Assembly: GCF_023017105.1 (NCBI RefSeq)
Contig: NZ_JALKEV010000007.1
Span: 1-64,000 of the forward strand
DNA length: 64,000 bases
DNA from: Halalkalibacter sp. APA_J-10(15)
Lineage (GTDB): Bacteria > Bacillota > Bacilli > Bacillales > Bacillaceae_D
Direction: 5' to 3'
The position numbers and the translations under genes are program-made. The notes under the pieces were generated by a model that worked only from the letters and a program-made list of their open reading frames with translations, was not told the DNA's origin and did not search any database. Below, piece after piece: positions 16,003-24,386 of this stretch (position 1 is its first letter; each line of letters opens with the position of its first letter).

Positions 16003-17340
16003 ATGTTGAATAAAAAGGGAGTTTTACACCGAAATATTCAAATGTCACCACCTCAAATATTAGCATTGAGCTTTTTTCTTGCCATTGTGCTCGGGACTTT
16101 GTTATTGAAGCTACCCGTTGCAACAACAGAGCCAATCAGATGGCTAGACGCTTTGTTCACTGCTACTTCTGCGACGACGGTAACAGGCTTAGTCGTGTTA
16201 GATACTGGACTTGATTTCACCGTATTCGGTCAAATTGTCATCATGATACTTATCCAAATTGGCGGCTTAGGTTTGATGACATTTGCTGTTTTGATTGTTG
16301 TTATGTTAGGAAAGAGAATCGGATTGAAAGAAAGAATACTCGTACAAGAAGCATTTAATCAAACCTCGATGGGGGGAGTGGTTCGTCTTGTTAAAATAGT
16401 ATTTGCATTTGCTATTTCAATAGAATTGACTGCTGTCATTTTACTTTCAATGCGATGGGTACCAGAGTATGGCTGGGCATTCGGTATCTACACTAGTATT
16501 TTTCATACTATTTCTGCTTTTAATAATGCTGGATTTTCCTTATGGTCTGATAGTCTAATGGGCTATGTCGGTGATCCTGTTGTGAATATTTTAATTACAT
16601 TACTTTTTATTACAGGTGGAATTGGCTTTACAGTATTATCTGATTTATGGCGTACGAAGACATTTCAACAGTTGTCATTACATTCAAAGTTAATGATAGT
16701 TGGAACTATAGTCATTAATATTGTGGCGATGTTATTTATCTTTGTACTGGAATACCAAAACCCAGCAACATTAGGGACATTAAGTTTAGGAGAAAAGCTA
16801 TGGGCTTCTTATTTTCAAGCTGTGACTCCTCGAACGGCTGGTTTCAATTCAATCGATATTGGAGATTTAAATGCTGGAACAATTGTGTTTATTTTATTGT
16901 TAATGTTTATTGGAGCAGGTAGTGCATCTACAGGTAGTGGTATTAAGCTGACAACTTTTTTAATTATTATGATGGTAGTCTTAACATTTTTAAGAGGAAG
17001 AAATGAAACGGTCGTTTTCAATCGAACGATCAGACATCAAATCATTATTCGCTCACTTGCAATCGTTGTAATTAGTTTAATCGCAGTATTTATAACGATA
17101 TTAATCCTATCCATTACCGAGAGTGTACCATTTTTGATAATTGTATTTGAGGTATTTTCAGCATTTGGAACAGTAGGATTATCTATGGGGTTAACTGGAG
17201 AACTATCAGATGTGGGGAAATTAGTTATTATTGTATTAATGTTTATCGGGAGAATTGGTCCATTGACATTAGCGTTTTCTTTAGCTGTTGCGCAGAAATC
17301 TAGTATTCGTTATCCAGATGGCGAAGTGTTTACGGGGTAA
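16003..17340 (+). CDS. ktrB: KtrB, membrane subunit of potassium transporter
   Basis: 445 residues, the family length. Four pore repeats each carry a selectivity loop: TATSATTVTGL, FNNAGFSLW, TPRTAGFNSID and FSAFGTVGLSMG, with the central glycines intact. The gate loop lies between the third-repeat helices (FIGAGSASTGSGIKLT). It takes up K+ (Na+-stimulated in the family) together with KtrA. The ATG is 1 bp after the ktrA stop, with GAAGAAGG upstream. Confidence 0.95.
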   Translation: MLNKKGVLHRNIQMSPPQILALSFFLAIVLGTLLLKLPVATTEPIRWLDALFTATSATTVTGLVVLDTGLDFTVFGQIVIMILIQIGGLGLMTFAVLIVVMLGKRIGLKERILVQEAFNQTSMGGVVRLVKIVFAFAISIELTAVILLSMRWVPEYGWAFGIYTSIFHTISAFNNAGFSLWSDSLMGYVGDPVVNILITLLFITGGIGFTVLSDLWRTKTFQQLSLHSKLMIVGTIVINIVAMLFIFVLEYQNPATLGTLSLGEKLWASYFQAVTPRTAGFNSIDIGDLNAGTIVFILLLMFIGAGSASTGSGIKLTTFLIIMMVVLTFLRGRNETVVFNRTIRHQIIIRSLAIVVISLIAVFITILILSITESVPFLIIVFEVFSAFGTVGLSMGLTGELSDVGKLVIIVLMFIGRIGPLTLAFSLAVAQKSSIRYPDGEVFTG

Positions 17341-17535
17341 GGTAGGTTGTATGGTTATTTTCATTTATCCTTTACATGTACCTTGAATCATTGGAGGCTA
17401 GGGCATGTGTTCGTTAATAGGAATACTTTTTTCATTATGATCTATTTATTGTCCTAGTAAGTGCTTAGTAGGTTCCTTTCTTTAGAATGAGATGAGATTA
17501 TATATAAAATGGTGAAAATAACTGATTTACTAGTG

Positions 17536-17564
17536 AGAAGCAGAAGGTGATTCTGCTTCTTTTT
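17536..17564 (+). terminator. Intrinsic terminator after ktrAB
   Basis: AGAAGCAGAA pairs with TTCTGCTTCT over a 5-base loop, followed by TTTT. Confidence 0.85.
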
Positions 17565-17616
17565 ACGTAATTCAGTCATACGGTTTATCTTGAATTTCAT
17601 TAGAGTGAAAAATCTC

Positions 17617-17681
17617 TTGACAGTGACACTGGTGTCATCCTTTAAGGTGGTAGAAGAAGCTGGTTATGAAATGCTTCTTCT
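17617..17681 (+). promoter_or_regulatory. Orphan operator and hairpin before the dehydrogenase
   Basis: TTGACA at 17617 is followed by the palindrome TGACAC-TG-GTGTCA (17624-17637), the arrangement of MerR-type promoters, but the -10 is poor and no MerR gene follows. A perfect 9-bp hairpin AGAAGAAGC/GCTTCTTCT lies at 17652-17681. The rest of 17341-17717 holds only the ktr terminator. Confidence 0.45.
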
Positions 17682-17717
17682 ATCAGAGTATTACTTCATT
17701 TTGAAAGGATGAGCCAT

Positions 17718-18752
17718 ATGAATGAACGAATAGAAATGTCCAATGTACCGAAACAACCCGTTTTGTTAATCGGAGGATCAGGTGTCGTAGGTTCAGCTAC
17801 TGCAAAAACATTGCGTCAGCTTCATCCAGAACTACCGATAACGATTGGGGCACGTAATGTACGTTACGCTGAGGAGGTAGCTGATCAGATTGGTGGCGCC
17901 GATGTAGTGCAGATTGATCTTGAGAGGCCGGATTTAGGATTATCGGGCGAAAAAAAGTTTAGTGCAATCGCTATGTTTATTAAAGATAAGTCGCTCCACT
18001 CGTTAAAATATGCTCAAAAAGAGGGAATTCCTTACCAAAATATTTCTGGAGCTGCTTTTGAGCTCAGTCCGGAAATCGCCTATTTTGTTCAACGTCCTAC
18101 AAGTGCTCCCATTTTAATGAATAGCTATTGGCTTGCTGGAACGGTAACGCTCGCGATCCTTTCTATTATTCAGGAATTTTCTTCGATTGATTCAATTAAT
18201 ATAGCGGCATTATTAGATGAACAGGATATGGGTGGTCCAGCAGCATATGATGATTTTAAGAGGTTATCGAAAGCAGGCCCTTATGCATTAATGTTGAAAG
18301 ATGGGGAATGGATCTGGGCGATTGATGATGATAGGATGAGTCACTTTGAAAGTGTGGACGGTAAAGTATTTCATGGAGAAGCCTATTCGGCTCCTTTGGA
18401 TGTCGCAGGTTTAGCTGCAGCAACAAATGCCAATTCCATTCGTTTCGATTTTGCCTTGGGGGAAACTGCTTCACGACGACGAAATGAGCCATTTTCAATT
18501 GAAACGATTGTTGAAATGAGTGGTAAACAGAATAACGGATCGTTCGGCAACTTTCGGTATGAAATTGTTCACCCAAAAGGGCAAGTGCCAATGACTGCCT
18601 TGGGTGTTGCTGTTGGGATAGAACATTTACTAGGTCTTGTTGGTGCCTCCACTGTTAAAGCAGGATTATACTTCCCTGAAGTTTTGATAGAGCCTTCATA
18701 TATGATGAAACGTTTGAAAGAATTCGGTACAAACATTTCTCAAAAAAAGTGA
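17718..18752 (+). CDS. Saccharopine-dehydrogenase-like NAD(P)-binding protein
   Basis: 344 residues. The N-terminal Rossmann fold starts PVLLIGGSGVVGSATAKTL and shows a dinucleotide GxxGxxG motif, followed by IGARN at the end of strand 2, which suggests NADP. The C-terminal half has the catalytic-like domain of the saccharopine dehydrogenase/reductase superfamily but no residue set that fixes a substrate. ATG 17718 is 9 bp after AAAGG; an earlier ATG (17709) lies too close. Not obviously in an operon. Confidence 0.75.
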   Translation: MNERIEMSNVPKQPVLLIGGSGVVGSATAKTLRQLHPELPITIGARNVRYAEEVADQIGGADVVQIDLERPDLGLSGEKKFSAIAMFIKDKSLHSLKYAQKEGIPYQNISGAAFELSPEIAYFVQRPTSAPILMNSYWLAGTVTLAILSIIQEFSSIDSINIAALLDEQDMGGPAAYDDFKRLSKAGPYALMLKDGEWIWAIDDDRMSHFESVDGKVFHGEAYSAPLDVAGLAAATNANSIRFDFALGETASRRRNEPFSIETIVEMSGKQNNGSFGNFRYEIVHPKGQVPMTALGVAVGIEHLLGLVGASTVKAGLYFPEVLIEPSYMMKRLKEFGTNISQKK

Positions 18753-18877
18753 TAGATTAGTTGGGTGTTGCGATCATACAGCTAAAGTATAAATTCAAGG
18801 TTTACCATAAGCGGTAAAATTGTAGAAACATTATGTAAGTGAGATAGTTAGTGTAGCATGAATGAGGAGGTGAGAAC

Positions 18878-19420
18878 ATGAAAGCCAATAAAGTGATCGT
18901 CGCTCTTTCTGGCAGTATACGTGAAAATTCATCTACTCAAAGAACGTTAAACAGCCTTCAAAAGCATATTTCAACTGAATGTGAGTACATCATTTATAAC
19001 GGGCTACACAAGCTACCTCACTTTAATCCAGATTTAGATGGAGAAACCCCCCCATCTGATGTCCAATCATTTCGATCTCTATTGGATCAAGCAGATGGCG
19101 TCGTTATTTGTACACCAGAATATATAAAAGGAGTACCAGGAGTCTTAAAGAATGCCTTGGAATGGTTAGTATCATCAGCTACTTTATACGAAAAACCAGT
19201 AGCTGTCATCACGTCTTCTGGAGGAGGGGAGCATGCGCATCAAGCATTGCAGTTGAATCTAAGTATGCTTCAAGCGCATGTGCCTAATGAGTGGACGCTG
19301 CTCATTTCTGGTGCAAATAGTAAACAAAATGAGAATGGCGAGTATGTTAGAGAAGAAGTAGTTGAATCGTTGCAAAAATTGCTCGATTCCTTAAAAGGCC
19401 ATATTACGTCAAATAGTTAG
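18878..19420 (+). CDS. NADPH-dependent FMN reductase family protein
   Basis: 180-residue flavodoxin-like protein. The phosphate loop is LSGSIRENSSTQRTL (about 9-23), followed by TPEYIKGVPGVLKNALEWL, the family signature for the flavin edge and dimer contact. Members reduce FMN, azo dyes, quinones or chromate. ATG after GGAGGTGAG. Function beyond the fold is not determinable. Confidence 0.85.
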   Translation: MKANKVIVALSGSIRENSSTQRTLNSLQKHISTECEYIIYNGLHKLPHFNPDLDGETPPSDVQSFRSLLDQADGVVICTPEYIKGVPGVLKNALEWLVSSATLYEKPVAVITSSGGGEHAHQALQLNLSMLQAHVPNEWTLLISGANSKQNENGEYVREEVVESLQKLLDSLKGHITSNS

Positions 19421-19442
19421 TTGGGGAATGTTTGGATGCAAG

Positions 19443-19477
19443 GTAATCGAGTAGTAGGTTAAACCTCCTACTCGATT
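19443..19477. terminator. Hairpin between convergent genes
   Basis: ATCGAGTAGTAGG pairs with CCTACTCGAT, with a short loop. There is no strong T-tract; it may still end both the FMN reductase and SMR transcripts. Confidence 0.5.
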
Positions 19478-19506
19478 AGCGATGAAAATCGATACACAGT
19501 ACTATT

Positions 19507-19860
19507 TCACTCAGAATATGATACCTTTTCAGTATCTTCTGCTTTCCCAGCAAGCTGGACACAAAAAAGACCAATGATAATCAAAATTATTCCGATAATT
19601 TGAATAGTCGTAAGTGTATCTCCAAGTAATGTTGCTCCAATTAGGGCTATAGTTAAAACACCAACTCCAGACCATATCGCATAACCAATACCAATATTCA
19701 TCCCATGTTTGAGACTAAGAGAAAAAATATAATAAGAGGTTACAGCGAATACAATCGTAATCGTTGTTGGTAAAGGGGCTGTAAACCCTTCTGTATAGCG
19801 AGATGCAATAGCTGCAGCAATTTCTAAGAAAATAGCTGTTAACAAATAGAAATGTGCCAT
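19507..19860 (-). CDS. SMR-family efflux subunit (second of pair)
   Basis: 117 residues, four transmembrane helices. The essential membrane glutamate is in LTAIFLEIAAAIASRYTEGF, and GIGYAIWSGVGV in helix 3 is the SMR signature. The longer polar C-terminus is as in EbrB/YkkC-type partners. The start is 2 bp after the preceding SMR gene's stop, so the two probably form a heterodimer. Substrates of the family are quaternary cations or guanidinium compounds. Confidence 0.85.
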   Translation of the reverse strand: MAHFYLLTAIFLEIAAAIASRYTEGFTAPLPTTITIVFAVTSYYIFSLSLKHGMNIGIGYAIWSGVGVLTIALIGATLLGDTLTTIQIIGIILIIIGLFCVQLAGKAEDTEKVSYSE

Positions 19861-19861
19861 A

Positions 19862-20191
19862 CTAAACCACCTCCATTACACCAATCTCTAGTAGAATAAC
19901 TCCTACTATGATAAGTCCTACACCGAGAACCTGTACTCTTGTCAGAGTCTCTTTAAAGAAAATCCAACCCCAAATGGCAATGAGTGTAACTCCAACACCA
20001 GACCAAATAGCATACCCTATACCAATATTCAACCCGAACTGAAGACTAACCGCAAAGAAAAAATAAGCAGCAATAATCGTAACAATGGTAATACTGCTAG
20101 GGATCATTCTTTTAAATCCGTCTGAATATCGGCTAGAAATGGCTCCTGTCAGTTCAGCAAGAATGGTTAATGCTAAAAAAAGGTGAACCAA
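19862..20191 (-). CDS. SMR-family efflux subunit (first of pair)
   Basis: 109 residues, four helices, glutamate in LTILAELTGAISSRYSDGF and again GIGYAIWSGVGV. Good AGGAGGG ribosome site. The transcript is divergent from the LysR regulator, 115 bp away, which suggests that LysR controls the pump. No guanidine riboswitch was seen upstream. Confidence 0.85.
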   Translation of the reverse strand: MVHLFLALTILAELTGAISSRYSDGFKRMIPSSITIVTIIAAYFFFAVSLQFGLNIGIGYAIWSGVGVTLIAIWGWIFFKETLTRVQVLGVGLIIVGVILLEIGVMEVV

Positions 20192-20306
20192 TTAAATCCC
20201 TCCTTTGTTAAATCTCTTTTAGTATAGATAGAATGCTGTATTATGTATAATGATTATTAGTGATTAGGCTATCAATATAAATGATGGTTTATGAGGGGGT
20301 GTAAAT

Positions 20307-21158
20307 ATGGAGCTAAGCGATTTAAAAGTATTTCAAGCGATTGCAGAAGAAACAAGTATTTCAGGTGCAGCAAAACGTTTGGATTATGTTCAGTCTAATG
20401 TCACGACAAGGTTACGTAAGTTAGAAGAAGAATTAGGCGTACTCCTTTTTCATAGAAGTGTGAAAGGGATAGCCATTACAGAAAAAGGTGAGCAATTTAG
20501 ACAATATGCGGATACCATTTTAAAAATGGCTGAAGAAGCAATTACTGTAATGCAAGATGAGGAAATGCCATCTGGAACTCTGCGAATAGGTGTCGTTGAA
20601 ACGGTCACATGTGGAAATTTCATGAATCTCATCTCTTCTTATCAAACATTATATGAACAAGTAGCGCTTCGTATAGAAACGGGAAATCCTTTCGAATTAA
20701 TGGAGAAGGTGAAGAATTATGAATTAGACGCTGCTTTTGTAACAGGTGATTTAACTTCAATAAACTTTACTTTTGATTATGTACAAACGGATGAAATGGT
20801 ACTCTTATCAAAAACGGAAATGGACGTACCTTCATTATCAGAGCAAAAATGGGCATTGTCACCAAAGGGATGTCCGTTCAGAAGGAAATTAGAACAATGG
20901 TTTCAAGAGGATGCAATCGTATTGAATGATTTCATGGAAATCAGTTCACTTGAAACGATTTTGAGTAGTGTAAAGGAAGGGATTGCAGTTACCATTTTGC
21001 CAAAATCAGTATTAACAGGTTCTTATGAATACCTACATGTTACTGCTATCCCTGAACAATACCGATCGATTGAAACAGGATTGATCAGAAGAAAAGAAAA
21101 ATATGCAAGTCAGGCATATAAAGCCTTTGCAGAGTTAGTGAAGGAGCAAGGGTTATAA
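20307..21158 (+). CDS. LysR-family regulator
   Basis: 283 residues. N-terminal helix-turn-helix LKVFQAIAEETSISGAAKRL with the following wing (LEEELGVLLFHRS), then a periplasmic-binding-like effector domain from about residue 90 (LRIGVVETV). ATG after GAGGGGGTG. Divergent from the SMR pair; the intergenic region has AT-rich partial dyads but no clear T-N11-A site. Confidence 0.88.
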   Translation: MELSDLKVFQAIAEETSISGAAKRLDYVQSNVTTRLRKLEEELGVLLFHRSVKGIAITEKGEQFRQYADTILKMAEEAITVMQDEEMPSGTLRIGVVETVTCGNFMNLISSYQTLYEQVALRIETGNPFELMEKVKNYELDAAFVTGDLTSINFTFDYVQTDEMVLLSKTEMDVPSLSEQKWALSPKGCPFRRKLEQWFQEDAIVLNDFMEISSLETILSSVKEGIAVTILPKSVLTGSYEYLHVTAIPEQYRSIETGLIRRKEKYASQAYKAFAELVKEQGL

Positions 21159-21294
21159 TACAAAGAGAATGTCTTTTCAGTGTTGGGATGATGATTGTAG
21201 AAAACAAATTACTTAAGGATATTTTCTCTCTAAAGAAGCAACACGTTGAGTTGAATAAAATTCTAAGATCCTATAAGAAAAACTTCTTAGCAAA

Positions 21295-21345
21295 ATGAGC
21301 AATCCACAAGAAATATCGCCTAAAGGAAACGCTTATGATAATTCT
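21295..21345 (+). pseudogene. Possible IS3-type transposase remnant
   Basis: Translation from the ATG gives SPKGNAYDNS, close to the KGNxYDN motif of IS3-family OrfB proteins, then similarity ends. No DDE context or terminal repeats remain. The rest of 21159-21294 shows nothing recognisable. Confidence 0.35.
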
Positions 21346-21383
21346 ATAAGAAAATTCTTACAGAAAGGAGGAGGTTAACACAT

Positions 21384-21594
21384 TTGAAAAAGGAAGTGCT
21401 TCACTTTAAAGGTGGCCACAACATTGCTTTTAAGCTTCCTAAGTTTAAGTGTGATGAAACAGTAAAGTTCTATTTTAAAACAAAACCATATAAATAGAAG
21501 AGATGAAGTCGAGATCCATATCCATGAGAATTCAAACGGCTACTCGGTTTTCGAGCCTTCTGAAACGATTGTTAGAATGAACCCTAAGAAATAG
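21384..21594 (+). pseudogene. VOC-family gene remnant (deleted and frameshifted)
   Basis: A good ribosome site (AAAGGAGGAGG) precedes a TTG start reading KKEVLHFKGGHNIAFKLPKF...ETVKFY, the N-terminus of a VOC protein, and stops at 21497. From 21496 another frame reads EVEIHIHENSNGYSVFEPS...RMNPKK and stops at 21594, the C-terminus of the same family. The middle of the gene is missing. Confidence 0.65.
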
Positions 21595-21619
21595 GAAGCC
21601 ATGGCTAATCAAAATAACA

Positions 21620-21655
21620 GGCACGAAAAAGTCTATTTATACTTTTTCTGTGGCC
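21620..21655. repeat. Dispersed hairpin copy 3
   Basis: GGCACGAAAAAGT pairs with ACTTTTTCTGTGCC-like sequence (actual 3' arm ACTTTTTCTGTGGCC). Related to 5127-5166 and 6641-6677. Confidence 0.5.
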
Positions 21656-21676
21656 TTAATATGGGAGGTACAAAAA

Positions 21677-22096
21677 ATGTCTGTTAAAATACGCCCTTAT
21701 TTAATGATGAATGGTAATGGTAAGGAAGCAGTACAATACTATGAAAAAACGTTAGATGCAGATGTGCTTGAGCTCATTACCTATGGGGACATGCCTGATC
21801 CCCCTTCAGCTGATCTAAATGGTCTAGTGGCGCATGCGAAATTAAGTCTAGCAGGGTCAGAAATCTTGCTCTCGGATAGCCCTAGCACGATGCCTGTCCA
21901 GCAAGGGAATCAAGTGACGATTTGTATTTCTACAAATGATGTGGAAAAATCCAAAAAGTTTTATGACGCTTTGCAGCCGGAAGGTCAAGTGAAGATGCCG
22001 TTTCAAAAAACGTCATTTAGTCCTGGTTACGGTAGTTTAACAGATAAATTTGGTGTGACCTTTTTAATTGATACGGAAGTCGACAGTATGCATTAA
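21677..22096 (+). CDS. VOC-family protein, PhnB-like
   Basis: 139 residues with the PhnB-type VOC pattern: IRPYLMMNGNGKEAVQYYEKTL at the N-terminus, VAHAKLSLAGSEILLSD in the middle and GVTFLID near the end. These are dimeric demethylase-fold proteins of unknown activity in bacilli. The ATG follows GGGAGGT; a GTG nine codons upstream lies in the hairpin and is less likely. Confidence 0.8.
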   Translation: MSVKIRPYLMMNGNGKEAVQYYEKTLDADVLELITYGDMPDPPSADLNGLVAHAKLSLAGSEILLSDSPSTMPVQQGNQVTICISTNDVEKSKKFYDALQPEGQVKMPFQKTSFSPGYGSLTDKFGVTFLIDTEVDSMH

Positions 22097-22181
22097 GCAT
22101 GTTATTATTAGAAAAAATGTAGACCGCATGTTAAATTATGGTTCACGATCTTATTATATTTAAGAAAGGGGTATCCAAGTC

Positions 22182-22247
22182 ATGAAGAAACGATCACTTT
22201 CATTTTTATCTATTGGTTATGGATACTCTACTGCCGTTTTTTTCTAA
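22182..22247 (+). pseudogene. 21-codon ORF with ribosome site, probable gene remnant
   Basis: AAGAAAGGGG lies about 11 bp before ATG and the 21 codons give a basic N-terminus plus a hydrophobic stretch, like the start of a membrane or secreted protein. No family could be assigned. The rest of 22097-22327 shows nothing else. Confidence 0.25.
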
Positions 22248-22327
22248 AATCATTTTAACGGGTGAAGTGTGTCTAAAAATGATGGAGAAAAAAAGGGTAG
22301 GAATACGAATATAATGGGGTAGATACT

Positions 22328-22726
22328 GTGCAAGATAGCAAAATAACGAGAAAAAACCCAACAAATGTGCCTAAGCCAGTTGGGCATTATACGCATATAA
22401 CGAAAATACCTAGAAATGCAGATTTATTTGTTACGTCTGGTCAAATTGGGATTGATTCAAATGGTCAATTTCCAGAATGTTTGAATGAGCAAATATCTAA
22501 TACGTTCAATAATATTAGAAGAGTGTTAGCATCTGAACAATTAGAAGCAACTAATATTATAAAAGTGAATATATGGGCTACGGAAAAAATTGATTGGGAT
22601 TATATGTATTCCGAGTGGGGTCAATTATTCGGTAATGATTACCCTGCTATGACTGTCGGATATCTTTCTGAGTTAGGCTTGCCTGAAATAAAAGTGGAAA
22701 TCGAAATTTGGGCAGCTAGCATTTAA
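22328..22726 (+). CDS. RidA/YjgF family protein
   Basis: 132 residues. The family pattern is present: ADLFVTSGQIGIDSNGQ, TFNNIRRVL, then NIWATEKIDWDYMYSEWGQLF and YPAMTVGYLSELGLPEIKVEIE. The usual catalytic arginine region is changed (P-A-M-T-V rather than P-A-R-S/T), so imine deaminase activity is uncertain. GTG start, with GGGGTAG upstream. Stands alone. Confidence 0.85.
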   Translation: MQDSKITRKNPTNVPKPVGHYTHITKIPRNADLFVTSGQIGIDSNGQFPECLNEQISNTFNNIRRVLASEQLEATNIIKVNIWATEKIDWDYMYSEWGQLFGNDYPAMTVGYLSELGLPEIKVEIEIWAASI

Positions 22727-22747
22727 TATTTACACACTTCATCTAAA

Positions 22748-22787
22748 CCATGGAAACGTCTCAATGAGATGTTTCCATGGTTTGTTT
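22748..22787 (+). terminator. Intrinsic terminator after ridA-like gene
   Basis: CCATGGAAAC/GTTTCCATGG stem continuing to TCTC/GAGA, loop AAT, then TTTGTTT. Confidence 0.85.
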
Positions 22788-22848
22788 GGCTGGATACTAA
22801 ATATCGAAGTTATAGAGTAATGGCTACGGTCGTTATGTAAATTGAGAA

Positions 22849-23086
22849 GAGGCTGGGACAAAAGTGGTTTAACTAAAAGAAAAGCCGAACAATGATAGAT
22901 GGAGGACGTAAACCGCTCCTGAAATATACTTCGCTTTCCGCGGGAAGCCGGTGAGCCTCCTCGTGCTTCGCACTGCGGGGTCTCACCCTTGGCTTTTCAT
23001 CCCGCAGGAGTCTACGTATATTTCATCCGCTACGTTCATCTTTTGTTCGGGTTTCCAGATAGACACTTTAGTTATGTCCCAGCCTC
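22849..23086. repeat. 238-bp palindromic intergenic repeat element
   Basis: It is bounded by perfect 12-bp terminal inverted repeats GAGGCTGGGACA and TGTCCCAGCCTC. Internally GAAATATAC/GTATATTTC and longer GC-rich blocks (CCGCGGGA.../...TCCCGCAGG) pair, so nearly the whole element can fold back. No transposase. From memory the sequence resembles a repeat scattered in many Bacillaceae genomes. With the terminator above, it fills the gap 22727-23107. Confidence 0.8.
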
Positions 23087-23107
23087 AAAGAGATAAGACT
23101 CGTGTTT

Positions 23108-23620
23108 TTATGACAATAGTTGAATGGATTCTCTATTAAAAGCGGGCATGTCGTCTGGTTGTCTACTAGTGACTAGCTGGTTACCACAAACGACGACTTC
23201 TTCATCATGCACTTTCGCACCCGCGTATTCTAGGTCCATAAGAATGGATTTAAATCCAGTTGCATCTCGACCTTCAAGTGCTTTTGCTGTAATTAATAAC
23301 TGAGGTCCATGGCAAATGGCGAATACGGGCTTCTTTTCATCCATAAAATGCTTAGCAAATGCCACAAAGCGGTCATCTCCTCGTAGCATATCTGGTGAAA
23401 AGCCACCTGGAATAAATAATGCATCAAAATCTTCAGGTGACACTTCATCAATTCCGTGGTCAATTGTAACCGTTACATCGCCTTGCTTACCTTGCACTTT
23501 GTTGTCTGCTTCCTTTTCAATTGTGACGACCTCGTGCCCTGCTCCTTCAAATTCTTCTACTGGTGAAGTATACTCAACATCTTCAAACATGTCTGTGATG
23601 ACTGTTGCGATTTTAGCCAT
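23108..23620 (-). CDS. DJ-1/PfpI family protein (YraA/YfkM-like)
   Basis: 170 residues with the glutamine-amidotransferase-like fold: E17 in EDVEYTSP, LFIPGGFSPDMLRG, and the nucleophile elbow AICHGPQLL with C103-H104. Bacillus relatives are stress proteins linked to carbonyl or glyoxal repair. ATG with GGAGG upstream (on the minus strand). A broken duplicate of its 5' end and upstream region lies at 5219-5405. Confidence 0.9.
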   Translation of the reverse strand: MAKIATVITDMFEDVEYTSPVEEFEGAGHEVVTIEKEADNKVQGKQGDVTVTIDHGIDEVSPEDFDALFIPGGFSPDMLRGDDRFVAFAKHFMDEKKPVFAICHGPQLLITAKALEGRDATGFKSILMDLEYAGAKVHDEEVVVCGNQLVTSRQPDDMPAFNRESIQLLS

Positions 23621-23744
23621 TTTAAAAACGCCTCCTTAGGTAAATGATTATCGTTATAGTCTTCTTTACCACAAAGAAGTTATATGCAAACATTACCTAC
23701 CTGAATAATTCACAGAAAATCGATGATAGTATACAATCGCCTAT

Positions 23745-23924
23745 AGAATAGGCAGTTTGCGTATTCCCTTTGGAAAAGTATAGCTGCCGGAAATGCGATA
23801 ATGAACGCAACGAACGAGGATTTTAGCCATGTGACTCACCCAAAAGATTCAAATCCGACATCAGTACTACCATTACTAATGAAATAATACATGACATGGT
23901 CAGCGCCATTATTCCACGCTTCAT
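23745..23924 (-). pseudogene. DUF2798 membrane protein remnant
   Basis: On the minus strand the frame reads MKRGIMALTMSCIISLVMVV, the first helix of DUF2798 proteins, and stops at codon 34. A shifted frame then gives WLKSSFVAFIIAFPAAILF, the second helix motif. At least one frameshift and probably a small deletion disable it. Confidence 0.65.
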
Positions 23925-24027
23925 ACTTTCTTTTCAATACTAATAAAATCACCTCTCTAACAACGGTAGGGAATTCATGGTAGCAAGCACTTTAATGTGG
24001 TATAGTAACAAAAAATATACCATTGGG

Positions 24028-24190
24028 TTGTGTTCTAATGTAGACGTATCCTTTGCAATGTGTTGAAACTAAAAAAGTGATGGAGGTTATTTCTGGAAAG
24101 TGGGAACCGGTCATTTGGTTTCATTTGTTATATGGCGGAACGATGCATGTCGGAAAATATGAATGGGGATCATTCACATCTAGTATATAA
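24028..24190 (+). pseudogene. HxlR-family regulator remnant
   Basis: One frame gives SNVDVSFAMC before a stop; the next frame continues ETKKVMEVISGKWEPVIWFH, the start of the HxlR winged helix, and ends soon after. Frameshifted and truncated. Between 24191 and 24386 I see no further gene. Confidence 0.65.
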
Positions 24191-24386
24191 TCGAAATGTT
24201 ATTAAATGAAGAATACTGAATCGTAATATGCACTAATTATTTGCACATACACAAAAGTGATTTTACAACGAATCGCTGAAGAGTTACTACCACCCACACT
24301 GTCTTCTTTCACGAGACTCTCGTCCAAAAGAGGCACGATAGTCAGCTTAGTAATGATTTCTGGATCTTTGTAAAAGGAGTTTTAAA

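Noticed and set aside
20192-20306. Guanidine riboswitch upstream of the SMR pair
   Set aside because: The region is short and lacks the conserved ykkC-type blocks.
23640-23665. Fur or PerR box upstream of the intact pfpI gene
   Set aside because: ATGATTATCGTTATAG matches only about half of either core; too weak to call.
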